A DNA stretch of 51,380 nucleotides from Rhodospirillaceae bacterium (GTDB lineage Bacteria > Pseudomonadota > Alphaproteobacteria > Rhodospirillales > Casp-alpha2). Positions 8,298-16,955 of this stretch are shown in pieces; the stretch's first letter is position 1; every line of letters begins with the position of its first letter. Made by a program: the position numbers and the translations under genes. The stretch spans positions 1 through 51,380 of the forward strand of contig PALN01000050.1 of the NCBI GenBank assembly GCA_002706405.1, read 5' to 3'. Below the pieces are notes generated by a model. That model saw only the letters and a program-made list of their open reading frames with translations. It had not been told where the DNA came from and searched no databases.

Positions 8298-9611
8298 ATG
8301 ATCGGTGAAACCGCCCACTCGATCGCCCAGCCCGTGAACCGAACGACGGAACGTCCGGAATTTCGCTATATCGTCCTCCATCCCGTTATCTTCACGGAAG
8401 CGGATTGGATACGATATGGCTGTGAATATTTCCAGAAGAGGGGGTATCGGGTAGAGGTCTTCGAAGTGACCGAGATCATCCGTCCCGGCGCGACCGCGGC
8501 TGCCGCAAACGACTCCCATGTCAGTACGGGCAAGGCACGCAGGGTAACTTCGCTCGAACAGCTTGAAGACGCCTTCCAACATATATCCGAATTCGACCTC
8601 GTCCTGTGTAATGTGAATCTGGGCCGGCAATCGGCGGCCATTTTTCATCTTTTGACCAAATACAATATTCCGTATGCAGTCTCGACACTGAGCCCGGTGC
8701 CGTTTACCCGCTCCGGCGCCTATGCGCCGCAAATCGGGTTGGTCGGCTACCTTTGCCTCAAGACGTCCGACTTTTTCGGCATGCTTCACCGGCTCAAGAC
8801 GCAGCTTCGCTCAACACTCGCTTCCATCACCACGGGATCGAAAGTGATGCCGCCGCGATGGTGGATTCGCGCGGGCTGGTGCCATAACACCCTTGGGAGC
8901 ATGGGTGTTCAATTGCGGCGTGCGACATTGGTGAAGACTCATTCTTTCGACGTAGAGCGGGCGCTCGATGCCAGTCGCGCGCCCGATGCCACGCCCGGCG
9001 CAGAGCCGGGTTATGCCGTGTTCTTCGATGAAGGATACGTCGACCATCCGGACTTCGCGTATGCGGACATGGCGCCGACGGTCTCTTTCGGCGATTTCAA
9101 AAAGGCGACCACGGCGTTCTTTGAGCGGATCGAACAGGATCTCGGCCTTCGGGTGATCGTCGCCAAGCACCCGAAAACCAATCCGAATATCGCGCGCGAC
9201 CTTTATCAGGCGCGTCTTGATCAGGACAGCGGAACGCTGAGACTGGTTTCCAACGCAGGCCTCGTCATCTTGACCGGCAGCACCGCGGTCTCCTATCCGG
9301 TCCTGCGACGGAAACCGATGCTATTCGTGACCATGGACCGGATCGTTGCCGACCCGCATTTCGGGCCGTTCACCGCGCGCATGGCAAGCTGGTTCGGGCA
9401 GCGCCCGCTGAACATTGACCACCTTCCCGAAAATTACCGAATGACCATCCCGGCGGTTTCGGAGAAGCGGTATCTGGCCTACGAGCATGCGTTTCTGCGC
9501 GAGCCCGACGCCGAGCCCGGCCCCATCTGGGAGACCGTCGCGCGCCATTTCGAGGCCGATCTTCGATTGCGGGCCGGCTCTCACCAATTCAATCCGCCGG
9601 GACCGGCCTGA
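8298..9611 (+). CDS. Unknown protein of a glycan locus, possibly GT-B-like
   Basis: I do not recognise this 437-residue protein firmly. The N-terminal part looks like an alpha/beta domain (a YIVLHPVIF strand, then a predicted RRGY-like helix-strand pattern). The C-terminal part has HPKTNPNIARDL followed by LVILTGSTAVSYPVLRRKPMLFV, the kind of 'visible in the membrane-proximal GT-B domain' pattern also found in capsule and surface-carbohydrate proteins that recognise nucleotide-linked donors. No signal peptide or membrane segment is evident. The ATG at 8298 is preferred to an in-frame TTG at 8283. It is the first gene of the plus-strand run after the divergent promoter region. A glycosyl- or glycerophosphate-transferase-like role is only a guess. 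Confidence 0.6.
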   Translation: MIGETAHSIAQPVNRTTERPEFRYIVLHPVIFTEADWIRYGCEYFQKRGYRVEVFEVTEIIRPGATAAAANDSHVSTGKARRVTSLEQLEDAFQHISEFDLVLCNVNLGRQSAAIFHLLTKYNIPYAVSTLSPVPFTRSGAYAPQIGLVGYLCLKTSDFFGMLHRLKTQLRSTLASITTGSKVMPPRWWIRAGWCHNTLGSMGVQLRRATLVKTHSFDVERALDASRAPDATPGAEPGYAVFFDEGYVDHPDFAYADMAPTVSFGDFKKATTAFFERIEQDLGLRVIVAKHPKTNPNIARDLYQARLDQDSGTLRLVSNAGLVILTGSTAVSYPVLRRKPMLFVTMDRIVADPHFGPFTARMASWFGQRPLNIDHLPENYRMTIPAVSEKRYLAYEHAFLREPDAEPGPIWETVARHFEADLRLRAGSHQFNPPGPA

Positions 9612-9616
9612 CAACC

Positions 9617-10234
9617 ATGCGCATCGGCATCGACCTGGACAATACGCTCGCCTGCTATGACGCGGTGTTCGCGCAAGCGGCCGTGGAAGCGGGATTGATC
9701 CCCTCGGCCAAAGGTCACGGAAAACAAACCGTCCGGGCCGCCGTTCGTGCCCTGAAAGATGGCGAAACCCAATGGATGGCCCTGCAAGGCCAAGTATACG
9801 GGCGACTGATGGGAGCGGCGCGCCTGATCGACGGCGCCGATGAATTTCTCGCCTGGTGCCGGACCACGAAAAAGCAGGTCTGGATCGTCAGTCACAAAAC
9901 CCGGTTCGGCCATATGGACCCGGACCGGGTCGATCTTCGGCAGGCCGCCCGGTCGTGGCTCGATAAGAACGGGTTCTTCGATCCTGATGGCTTTGCCGTG
10001 CCGGAGCAGAACGTATTCTTCGAATCCACCCGCCAGGAAAAAGTCCGCCGCATCGCCGATCTCGGCATCGACCTATTCATTGACGATTTATGGGAAGTGT
10101 TCAATGAACCCGGTTTTCCTGCGACGACCCGGCAGGTTCTTCTGGAGCGCCTGGGCCATCCGGTGCCGATCGACACCTGCACGGTCTGCCGATCCTGGCG
10201 TGAAATTCATCAACTGGTCAGGGACGCACGATGA
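9617..10234 (+). CDS. HAD-superfamily hydrolase
   Basis: A 205-residue HAD-fold phosphatase-like protein. Motif I is DLDNT at residues 6-10 (nucleophile D6, acid/base D8), motif II is the Ser in WIVSHKT, and motif IV is the FIDDL pair near residue 155, preceded by a Lys-containing helix. It probably dephosphorylates a sugar phosphate or similar metabolite. The end overlaps the ABC transporter start by ATGA, and a kinase of the APH fold follows the transporter, so a phosphatase and a kinase bracket the exporter. The substrate is unknown. Confidence 0.75.
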   Translation: MRIGIDLDNTLACYDAVFAQAAVEAGLIPSAKGHGKQTVRAAVRALKDGETQWMALQGQVYGRLMGAARLIDGADEFLAWCRTTKKQVWIVSHKTRFGHMDPDRVDLRQAARSWLDKNGFFDPDGFAVPEQNVFFESTRQEKVRRIADLGIDLFIDDLWEVFNEPGFPATTRQVLLERLGHPVPIDTCTVCRSWREIHQLVRDAR

Positions 10235-12063
10235 CATTAATTGAAAGCGTGCGATTCGCCTTCAGTTGCATGGATAGGGCAACGCGAAAGAATGTCGTCA
10301 TATCCGTGTTCCTGTTGGCGCTTACGTCGTCGATGGAGATATTGGGGATCGGGCTGGTGTTTCCCGTGATCCAACTTCTTCCGGCGGAAACCCTGGAAGG
10401 GCAGCATGAACTGGTGCAGTTGGCCGCGAAGGCACTCGCCGTTGAATCGCCGGACACCCTTGCCTTGATCGGCGTTATCGCGCTTGTCGCCGTGCTCGGC
10501 ATAAAAGGTGTCTCGGCGGTGCTGGTTCAAGCCTGGTCGACGCGCCGCCTGCTCGAAGGTCAGTATCGGGCGACGGCGAACCTTTACAGCGCCTATCTGA
10601 AGGCGGACCTGGCATGGCATAATCGCAACAATTCCGCGGCTGTCCTGCATCGTCTCAACCATTGCTGCAATGTCCTGTTCGGCACCGTGCCGACCAATTG
10701 CGTGACGATATTCAGCGACGTGATCCTGTCCCTGGGCATGGTGATTCTGCTGGTCACCGCGTCGCCGGTCGCCGCACTCATCAGCCTCGCCTTCGGGGCC
10801 TTCGGGGTTATTCTCAACAACAAGGTGCTGTCCGTCCGAATTCGCGACCTCACCAAGGAACGCGACGAGATTGCCAGGCTCTCGCAAGGCCTTGTCCTGG
10901 AATCGAAGCACGGCATCCAGGATGTCCGGGTTCTTGCCTGCGAGCCGTATTTTTTCACTCGCTACCGGCGCTTTCTCGACCGGCTGACCGACCTGTTCAC
11001 CAAGATGAAGGTCCTGGCGCTGTTGCCGCGCTATTCGTTTGAACTGATCGCCGGCGTTTTCATCCTGATCGTATTCGTGGTGATCACGGAAACATTGGAT
11101 CGCGCCGCCGTGGTTCCCACCTTGGCGCTCTACGTCGTGACCGCGTTGCGGCTTTTACCGACGGTCGCGCGAATGACCGCCCAGGTCTCCATGCTGCGCA
11201 CCGCCATCCCCTCGGCCATGGAATTGGCGAAGGACCGCGAGACCTTCGGCCAGAACCTGTTCAAGACCGCCATGGTCGACGACACCGCCGCCGCCCGGGA
11301 CCGGCAACGCCTGCCGCTTGAACAGGGAATGGAATTGGAAAACATCTGCTTCAACTATCTGCCCGGCGAGCCGATCCTCAACAACATGAATATGACGATC
11401 GCGCGCGGCCAATGTGTCGGCATCGTCGGCCCGTCGGGGGCTGGAAAATCCACCATCATTGGGCTGCTGCTGGGGTTTTTCGCGCCAATTTCCGGGCGCA
11501 TCCTGATCGACGGCAAGGCGCTTGATCCCGACCTGTCCGCCTATGAGCGATCCATCGGCTTCGTGCAGCAGGCCGTTTTCGTCGCCGACAGCACCGTTCG
11601 CGAGAACGTGGCGTTCGGCGAGGATCCGGCGGACATCGACGACGCGCGCATCTGGACGGCCCTGGAAATGGCCAATATCGATGCTTTCGTGCGGGAGTTG
11701 CCGGACGGCCTGGATACCCAATTGAGTGAACACGGATCGCGCATTTCGGGCGGCCAGCGGCAGCGGCTTGGCATCGCCCGCGCCCTTTATCACGAGCCGG
11801 AGATGCTGATCCTCGACGAGGCCACGTCATCCCTCGACCTTGAGACCGAGGCCCAGATATCCCAGGTCATTTCCTCGCTTCGCGGGCGCAAGACCATCGT
11901 CATCATCGCCCATCGCCTGAGCACGGTGAAGGATTGCGACATGATCTATTTCGTCAAGGACGGCACGGTCGCCGGCAAAGGCACGTTCGAATCGTTGCAG
12001 AAGTCCAATGCCGAATTCAGGGCACTGGTCGAACTCGGCGATCTGCAGTCGGCCGCACAATGA
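10231..12063 (+). CDS. ABC transporter with fused permease and ATPase, PglK/MsbA-like lipid-linked glycan flippase candidate
   Basis: A 610-residue half-transporter with about six transmembrane helices in the first 320 residues and a C-terminal ATPase. Walker A is GPSGAGKST (400-408), the signature SGGQRQR starts near residue 506, Walker B ends in D529-E530 and the switch His is about residue 561. The N-terminal SSMEILGIGLVFPVI stretch is reminiscent of PglK-type flippases, which move undecaprenyl-linked oligosaccharides across the inner membrane. No Wzx-type flippase was found elsewhere in the window, which supports an export role for the glycan built here. A peptide or lipid exporter cannot be excluded from the sequence. 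Confidence 0.88.
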   Translation: MTLIESVRFAFSCMDRATRKNVVISVFLLALTSSMEILGIGLVFPVIQLLPAETLEGQHELVQLAAKALAVESPDTLALIGVIALVAVLGIKGVSAVLVQAWSTRRLLEGQYRATANLYSAYLKADLAWHNRNNSAAVLHRLNHCCNVLFGTVPTNCVTIFSDVILSLGMVILLVTASPVAALISLAFGAFGVILNNKVLSVRIRDLTKERDEIARLSQGLVLESKHGIQDVRVLACEPYFFTRYRRFLDRLTDLFTKMKVLALLPRYSFELIAGVFILIVFVVITETLDRAAVVPTLALYVVTALRLLPTVARMTAQVSMLRTAIPSAMELAKDRETFGQNLFKTAMVDDTAAARDRQRLPLEQGMELENICFNYLPGEPILNNMNMTIARGQCVGIVGPSGAGKSTIIGLLLGFFAPISGRILIDGKALDPDLSAYERSIGFVQQAVFVADSTVRENVAFGEDPADIDDARIWTALEMANIDAFVRELPDGLDTQLSEHGSRISGGQRQRLGIARALYHEPEMLILDEATSSLDLETEAQISQVISSLRGRKTIVIIAHRLSTVKDCDMIYFVKDGTVAGKGTFESLQKSNAEFRALVELGDLQSAAQ

Positions 12064-13106
12064 ACGTTTCTTCCGCCAATCCGGTCACGCCCCTGCTCTC
12101 GGTGGCGGATGCCACCTTATTGGCGGCCCGCCTGCTGAAGACGGAGGTCGCCGATTTCGTGCCGCAATCGGAGGGTCGCAACAACGCGGTCTACCGGGCC
12201 ACGACGCATGACGGCCGGTCCTTCGCCTTCAAGACCTACCCCGTTTCCGTCGGCGACACGCGGGATCGGCTGGGCGCTGAATTCAAGGCCTTTCAGTTTC
12301 TCGGCGAACAGGGCGTCAAGGCCGTGCCGGCCGCGATCACCTGCTCGCCCGCCGACCACGCGGCCCTTTACGAATGGATAGACGGCGCGCCGGTCGACAC
12401 GCCGACCGCGGGCGACATCGATCAGGCCGCCGCGTTTGCCGCGACATTGGCGACATTGCGTGACACCGCCGCCGACCGGGATTTCGCGATGGCGTCACAG
12501 GCTTGTCTGAGCGCCGACGAAATCGCCGACCAGGTCCGTGCCCGGATCGACCATCTGCGCGACAAGGGCCGCAAGGGGCACGACCTGGACGACATTCTGG
12601 CCGCCATCGAACACGGCCTGGCCCGCGCCGCCGCATTTGCCCGGCGGGGATATCAAGCCCTGGGCCTGGACCCGGCCCAACCGTTGACGCGAACCCGTCA
12701 AGTGCTCAGTCCGTCCGATTTCGGCTTTCACAACGCGCTGCGTCGTCGCGACGGCAGCTTGGTGTTCCTTGATTTCGAATACTTCGGCTGGGATGATCCG
12801 GCGAAACTGGTCATCGATTTCAGGCTTCATCCGGGAATGAACCTTCCGCAAGCAATGGCGGACCGATTCCTGGACAAAGCCCTGGACGATTTCCAGGCAA
12901 CCGAGCCGCATTTTCGGGAGCGGGTTCACCTGCTTGAATCCCTGTATTGCCTGCGTTGGGCATGCATCGTACTTAACCCATTTCTGGAGACCCACTGGAT
13001 ACGCTGGATCGCTGCCGGAGAAACCCGATCAAGGCAGCAGATTCTCGATCAACAGGCGGAAAAAGCACATAAATTCATCGCCCGCGCGAATGACCTGTCT
13101 GCCTGA
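12060..13106 (+). CDS. APH-fold phosphotransferase (choline/aminoglycoside kinase-like)
   Basis: A 348-residue protein kinase-like small-molecule kinase. An EGRNNAVYR nucleotide loop lies near residue 40. The catalytic loop SPSDFGFHN holds D220 and N225, and DFEYFGWDDP provides the metal-binding Asp (D238). The usual HxD of the Brenner motif reads SxD here, so the His is missing. The ATG at 12060 overlaps the transporter stop (ATGA), which fixes the start. The acceptor may be a sugar, an amino-alcohol or a polyol. It closes the transporter segment; a 200-bp structured gap follows. Confidence 0.75.
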   Translation: MNVSSANPVTPLLSVADATLLAARLLKTEVADFVPQSEGRNNAVYRATTHDGRSFAFKTYPVSVGDTRDRLGAEFKAFQFLGEQGVKAVPAAITCSPADHAALYEWIDGAPVDTPTAGDIDQAAAFAATLATLRDTAADRDFAMASQACLSADEIADQVRARIDHLRDKGRKGHDLDDILAAIEHGLARAAAFARRGYQALGLDPAQPLTRTRQVLSPSDFGFHNALRRRDGSLVFLDFEYFGWDDPAKLVIDFRLHPGMNLPQAMADRFLDKALDDFQATEPHFRERVHLLESLYCLRWACIVLNPFLETHWIRWIAAGETRSRQQILDQQAEKAHKFIARANDLSA

Positions 13107-13118
13107 ACCGTGCTTGAT

Positions 13119-13137
13119 GGCGGCGTCCCGCGCCGCC
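13119..13137 (+). other. GC-rich perfect hairpin after the kinase gene
   Basis: GGCGGCG and CGCCGCC pair over a 5-base loop, 13 bases after the stop of the APH-fold kinase gene. There is no T-run behind it. It may protect the 3' end of the upstream transcript or act with the stronger hairpins further on. Confidence 0.3.
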
Positions 13138-13206
13138 GCCCAGGCCGCGATTTCACCCCCGGCGGGCAGGATTGCATTGCATATTTCCGCCGCTTGCCTT
13201 TATGAC

Positions 13207-13228
13207 ACGAACGTCACTCGGCGTTCGT
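13207..13228 (+). other. 7-bp hairpin in the leader of the 13307 operon
   Basis: ACGAACG and CGTTCGT pair over an 8-base loop, two bases before the terminator-like hairpin at 13231. The tandem arrangement of this and the next stem resembles an attenuator or a terminator with an upstream stem, but no ligand-binding motif is recognisable. Confidence 0.3.
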
Positions 13229-13230
13229 CA

Positions 13231-13270
13231 GGCGGGGCAGGAATGAATATTTCCTGCGTCGCCCCGTTTT
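13231..13270 (+). terminator. Candidate rho-independent terminator or attenuator
   Basis: A long stem can be drawn from 13231-13243 with 13251-13263: GCAGGAA pairs perfectly with TTCCTGC over a 7-base loop, then after one G-G mismatch come one G-T and four further pairs. CCGTTTTAT follows, so only four consecutive T residues are present and they lie three bases after the stem. It separates the transporter/kinase genes from the 13307 operon and sits about 37 bases before that start codon, so it could equally be an attenuator. Confidence 0.45.
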
Positions 13271-13306
13271 ATCGTCTTTAAACCCGAGAGAAAGAAGGCC
13301 CTCAAG

Positions 13307-14317
13307 ATGTCCAGGCTAAAGAACATTCTGATCACCGGCGGTGCCGGATATGTCGGTAATCGGCTGACCCCTTATCTGTTGGACAAGGGCTACAACGTCA
13401 CCGTGTACGACATCATGTACTATGGCGATGCGACCCTGCCGAAAGACAATCCCAACCTGACCGTCATCGAAGGCGATTTGCGCGACACGAAAAAACTCGC
13501 CCAGGCGTTCAAGGGGATCGACTGCGTCCTTCACCTGGCGTGCATTTCCAACGACCCCAGCTTTGAGCTCGACGGCGGCCTCAGTAAGTCGATCAACTAC
13601 GATTGCTTCGAGCCCATGGTGATCACCGCCAAGAACGCCGGCGTGAAACGCTTCGTGTACTGTTCGACAAGCTCGGTCTACGGCGTTTCCGATCAGCCCA
13701 ACGTGACGGAAGATCATCCCCTGATCCCGCTGACCGACTATAATAAGTATAAGGGCATGTGCGAGCCGCTGCTGTTCAAGCACATGGCCGACGATTTCAC
13801 CTGCACCGTGATCCGGCCGGCAACCGTCTGCGGCTACAGCCCGCGCTGTCGCCTCGATCTGTCGGTGAACATCCTCACCAACCATGCGGTGAACAAGGGC
13901 GAGATCACCGTGTTCGGGGGATCGCAGCTGCGCCCCAATCTGAACATTCGCGACATGATCGCCGCCTATGAAATGTTCATCGAGGCACCCCACGAAAAGG
14001 TCCATGGCGAGACCTTCAACTGTGGCTACCAGAACCGCTCGATCAGCGACATCGCCGAAATCGTGCGCAACGTGGTCACGGAAGAATTCCCCGATCGCCC
14101 CTCGATTACCATCAAGACCACGCCGAGCGACGATTTGCGCTCCTATCACATCAATTCGGACAAGATCGCCCGCGTCCTGGGTTTCAAGCCGAAATTCACG
14201 ATCGAGGATGCGGTTCGCGAGTTGTGCCAGGCCTTTCGCGATGGCCTGCTGCCCAACAGCATGGACGACGATATGTATTACAACGTCCGCCGCATGAAAG
14301 CGATTGACGCCGCATGA
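13307..14317 (+). CDS. NAD-dependent epimerase/dehydratase (extended SDR)
   Basis: A 336-residue extended SDR acting on a nucleotide sugar. The cofactor loop TGGAGYVG is at residues 10-17, the STSSVYG serine segment is present, and Y145/K149 form the YxxxK pair inside YNKYK. AAGAAGG precedes the ATG. It is the first gene after the structured gap and is ATGA-coupled to another SDR. It resembles the truncated SDR at the start of the window more than its neighbour. Whether it epimerises, dehydrates or reduces is not decidable here. Confidence 0.85.
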   Translation: MSRLKNILITGGAGYVGNRLTPYLLDKGYNVTVYDIMYYGDATLPKDNPNLTVIEGDLRDTKKLAQAFKGIDCVLHLACISNDPSFELDGGLSKSINYDCFEPMVITAKNAGVKRFVYCSTSSVYGVSDQPNVTEDHPLIPLTDYNKYKGMCEPLLFKHMADDFTCTVIRPATVCGYSPRCRLDLSVNILTNHAVNKGEITVFGGSQLRPNLNIRDMIAAYEMFIEAPHEKVHGETFNCGYQNRSISDIAEIVRNVVTEEFPDRPSITIKTTPSDDLRSYHINSDKIARVLGFKPKFTIEDAVRELCQAFRDGLLPNSMDDDMYYNVRRMKAIDAA

Positions 14318-15306
14318 CCATGAAACCGATCAGCATTGTCACCGGAGGCGCCGGATTCATCGGCAGCCATATGGTTGATCTGTTGCGCGATCAGGGGCAT
14401 CGCGTGCGGGTCATTGACGACTTCACCGGCGGGCACGAAAAGAACCTTGCCCATCGCAAGGACGACCCGGACCTGGAGGTCGCGCGCAAGAGCATTCTCG
14501 ACGTCGCGCCCGACGACCCGTTGTTCGAAGGCGTCAAATGGGTGTTCCACTTCGCCGGTATCGGCGACATCGTTCCCAGCATTCAGGCGCCCGCCGAATA
14601 CATGAACGTCAACGTCCAGGGGACCGTGCGGATTCTTGAGGCCGCACGTCATGCCGGCGTGGAAAAGATGGTGTACGCGGCATCGTCCTCGGGCTTCGGG
14701 CTTGCCGAGACACCGACCCCCGAAGATCACGTAATCCAACCGCAGTACCCCTATGCCCTAAGCAAGAACCTGGGCGAGCAGGCCTGCATGCATTGGCACA
14801 AGGTCTATGGCCTGCCGGTCAACAGCATCAGGATTTTCAACGCTTACGGGCCTCGGGTCCGGACGACCGGCGCGTATGGCGCCGTGTTCGGCGTGTTCCT
14901 GAAGCAAAAGCTGGAATCCAAGCCGTTTACCGTTGTCGGTGATGGCAGCCAGACCCGGGATTTCATTTTCGTAACCGATGTGGCGCGGGCGTTTCTGGCC
15001 GCGGCGGACACGCCTCTGTCGGGCGAATCCTGGAACATCGGGGCCGGAAAGCCGGAAAGCATCAACCGTCTTGTCGAACTGCTGGGCGGGCCCGTCGTCT
15101 ATATTCCCAAACGTCCCGGGGAGCCCGACTGCACATGGGCGGATATCCGGAAAATTTCCCGGGACTTGAACTGGGCGCCGACGGTCTCGTTCGAAGACGG
15201 CGTCAAGATCATGCTGGACAGCATCGAACATTGGCGCGACGCGCCGCTTTGGGATCCGGAATCGATCCGTGACGCAACAAAGGAATGGTTTGAGTATCTT
15301 TCATGA
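14314..15306 (+). CDS. NAD-dependent sugar-nucleotide epimerase/dehydratase (extended SDR)
   Basis: A 330-residue extended SDR. TGGAGFIG (residues 10-17) binds the dinucleotide, and Y147/K151 in YALSK form the catalytic pair. The usual serine-tyrosine segment reads SSSGFG, with Phe in place of the common Tyr. The FNAYGPR and DGSQTRDFIFV blocks are typical of UDP-sugar C4-epimerases and decarboxylating or dehydrating relatives. A second in-frame ATG lies at 14320. The gene is coupled at both ends by ATGA overlaps to the preceding SDR and the following kinase fusion, so the three products probably work on the same sugar. Confidence 0.85.
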   Translation: MTMKPISIVTGGAGFIGSHMVDLLRDQGHRVRVIDDFTGGHEKNLAHRKDDPDLEVARKSILDVAPDDPLFEGVKWVFHFAGIGDIVPSIQAPAEYMNVNVQGTVRILEAARHAGVEKMVYAASSSGFGLAETPTPEDHVIQPQYPYALSKNLGEQACMHWHKVYGLPVNSIRIFNAYGPRVRTTGAYGAVFGVFLKQKLESKPFTVVGDGSQTRDFIFVTDVARAFLAAADTPLSGESWNIGAGKPESINRLVELLGGPVVYIPKRPGEPDCTWADIRKISRDLNWAPTVSFEDGVKIMLDSIEHWRDAPLWDPESIRDATKEWFEYLS

Positions 15307-16922
15307 ATGACGACCTGAACACGACCGGCGGGGCCGCGGTGCGGCACGTGCACAAGAACCCTGAGGTTCCCCAGACGCGCCCCGCGGCGGTAGACCGGAT
15401 CAAATCGATCGACGAACTGGCCGAAATCTGCGAAGCCGAAAAATCGGCCGGCAGAACGGTCGTCCTGGCCCACGGCGCCTTCGACCTGTTGCATCTGGGC
15501 CATGTCCGTCATCTGGAAGCGGCCCGCAAGCTGGGCGATGTCCTGATCGTGACCGTGACCGCCGATGCCTTCATCAAAAAGGGCCCGGACCGTCCCGTGT
15601 TTCCGGAAATGCTGCGCGCGGAAATGGTCGCGGCGCTGGAATGCGTCGATTGGTCGGGGATTCACCGCGACGCCTCGGCCGAGGATATGCTCCGCCGGGT
15701 GCGGCCCTCGGTCTATGTAAAGGGCAGCGACTACGCCAACGCCAGCGAGGACGTGACCGGCAAGATCATCGCCGAACGCGAAGCCGTGGAAAGTTATGGT
15801 GGCCGCATCGCCTTCACCGACGACGTGGTGTTCAGTTCTTCCAAACTGATCAATGACCATGTCCTGACCCGGGATCCTGGCGCGCAGGATATTATCCGCA
15901 CCATGAAGGCGCCTGACCGCCGGGCGCGCGTGTTCGACCTGATCGAAAATATCGCGGACACCAAGGCGCTGTTCGTCGGCGAAACCATTCTCGACGAATA
16001 TGTTTACGTCCAGCAGCTGGGACGCACCGCCAAGGGCAACCATGTGTCCACCCGTTACCTGGAAACCGAGATCTTCGCCGGCGGCGTGATTGCCGCGGCG
16101 AACCAGGCCGCGGGGCTGGTCGGCGAGGTCACGGTTCTGACCTGCCTGGGCAACGACGGCATGGAGCAGTTGGTTCGCTCGGCGCTGCATCCGAAGGTCC
16201 GGCTTGAGGTCGTGCAACTGGACGATAAACCGACGATCAACAAGCGGCGCTATCTGACCAAGCCGAATTCGCCCCGCGAACATCTGCACAAGCTGTTCGA
16301 GGTCACCAATCTTGACCAAGAACCGATCGCCGAGACCTACCACGAGCAGATCCGGAACGAGATCAAGCGCCTGACGCCCGAGCACGACGTGATGGTCGTT
16401 TGCGATTTCGGGCACGGCATGATCGATAGCGATACCGTCAATGTCATTCAGAACGCCCCGTTGTTCGTCGCCGTCAACGCGCAGGCAAACAGCGCCAACC
16501 ACGGGTTCAACCTGATCACCAAGTACGACAAGTCCGACCTTATGTGCATCGACGAGCCCGAAGCGCGGCTTTGTGCCCGAGACGCCACGTCGCCCATCGA
16601 TTTCGTGATCCGCGACATTCTGATGCGCCAGGTCGAGGCCGAGCGGATCATCGTAACGCAAGGCAGCAAGGGCAGCATTTGCGTCGACCGCCAAGGCGAG
16701 GTCACGGAGGTTCCCGGTTTCGCCTACGATCCGGTCGATACGATCGGTGCCGGGGATGCCTTTCTGGCGGTCGCCGCACCGCTTCTTTCGGCCGGGGGTA
16801 ATAACGAGGACGTGTGCTTCATCGCCAATGTGGTGGGCGGCATGAAGGTCAATGTCGTGGGGCACCGATCGGGCCTCGACAAGGGTTCCCTCCTGAAATC
16901 GATCAAGAGCCTATTGACCTAG
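15303..16922 (+). CDS. Bifunctional nucleotidyltransferase-PfkB sugar kinase, HldE-like with reversed domain order
   Basis: A 539-residue two-domain protein. The N-terminal domain (about 52-185) is a cytidylyltransferase-like nucleotidyltransferase with HLGH at 64-67 and a later SSSK motif. The C-terminal domain (about 210-535) is a PfkB/ribokinase-type kinase with DTIGAGDAF, whose catalytic Asp is D485. HldE/RfaE, the heptose-7-phosphate kinase and heptose-1-phosphate adenylyltransferase, has the same two activities in the opposite order and is about 475 residues long. The product is therefore expected to phosphorylate a sugar phosphate and activate it as an NDP-sugar, but the heptose assignment is inferred. 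The PPi-producing nucleotidyl donor (ATP or CTP) cannot be told. It is coupled to two SDR genes upstream. Confidence 0.85.
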   Translation: MNDDLNTTGGAAVRHVHKNPEVPQTRPAAVDRIKSIDELAEICEAEKSAGRTVVLAHGAFDLLHLGHVRHLEAARKLGDVLIVTVTADAFIKKGPDRPVFPEMLRAEMVAALECVDWSGIHRDASAEDMLRRVRPSVYVKGSDYANASEDVTGKIIAEREAVESYGGRIAFTDDVVFSSSKLINDHVLTRDPGAQDIIRTMKAPDRRARVFDLIENIADTKALFVGETILDEYVYVQQLGRTAKGNHVSTRYLETEIFAGGVIAAANQAAGLVGEVTVLTCLGNDGMEQLVRSALHPKVRLEVVQLDDKPTINKRRYLTKPNSPREHLHKLFEVTNLDQEPIAETYHEQIRNEIKRLTPEHDVMVVCDFGHGMIDSDTVNVIQNAPLFVAVNAQANSANHGFNLITKYDKSDLMCIDEPEARLCARDATSPIDFVIRDILMRQVEAERIIVTQGSKGSICVDRQGEVTEVPGFAYDPVDTIGAGDAFLAVAAPLLSAGGNNEDVCFIANVVGGMKVNVVGHRSGLDKGSLLKSIKSLLT

Positions 16923-16955
16923 GCGGCCGGCGCATGGTCCCGCAAGGATATCGAG

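Noticed and set aside
15099-16865. A 588-codon open frame on the minus strand
   Set aside because: It is antisense to the nucleotidyltransferase-kinase fusion, which has intact HLGH and GAGD motifs. The minus-frame product has no domain signature.
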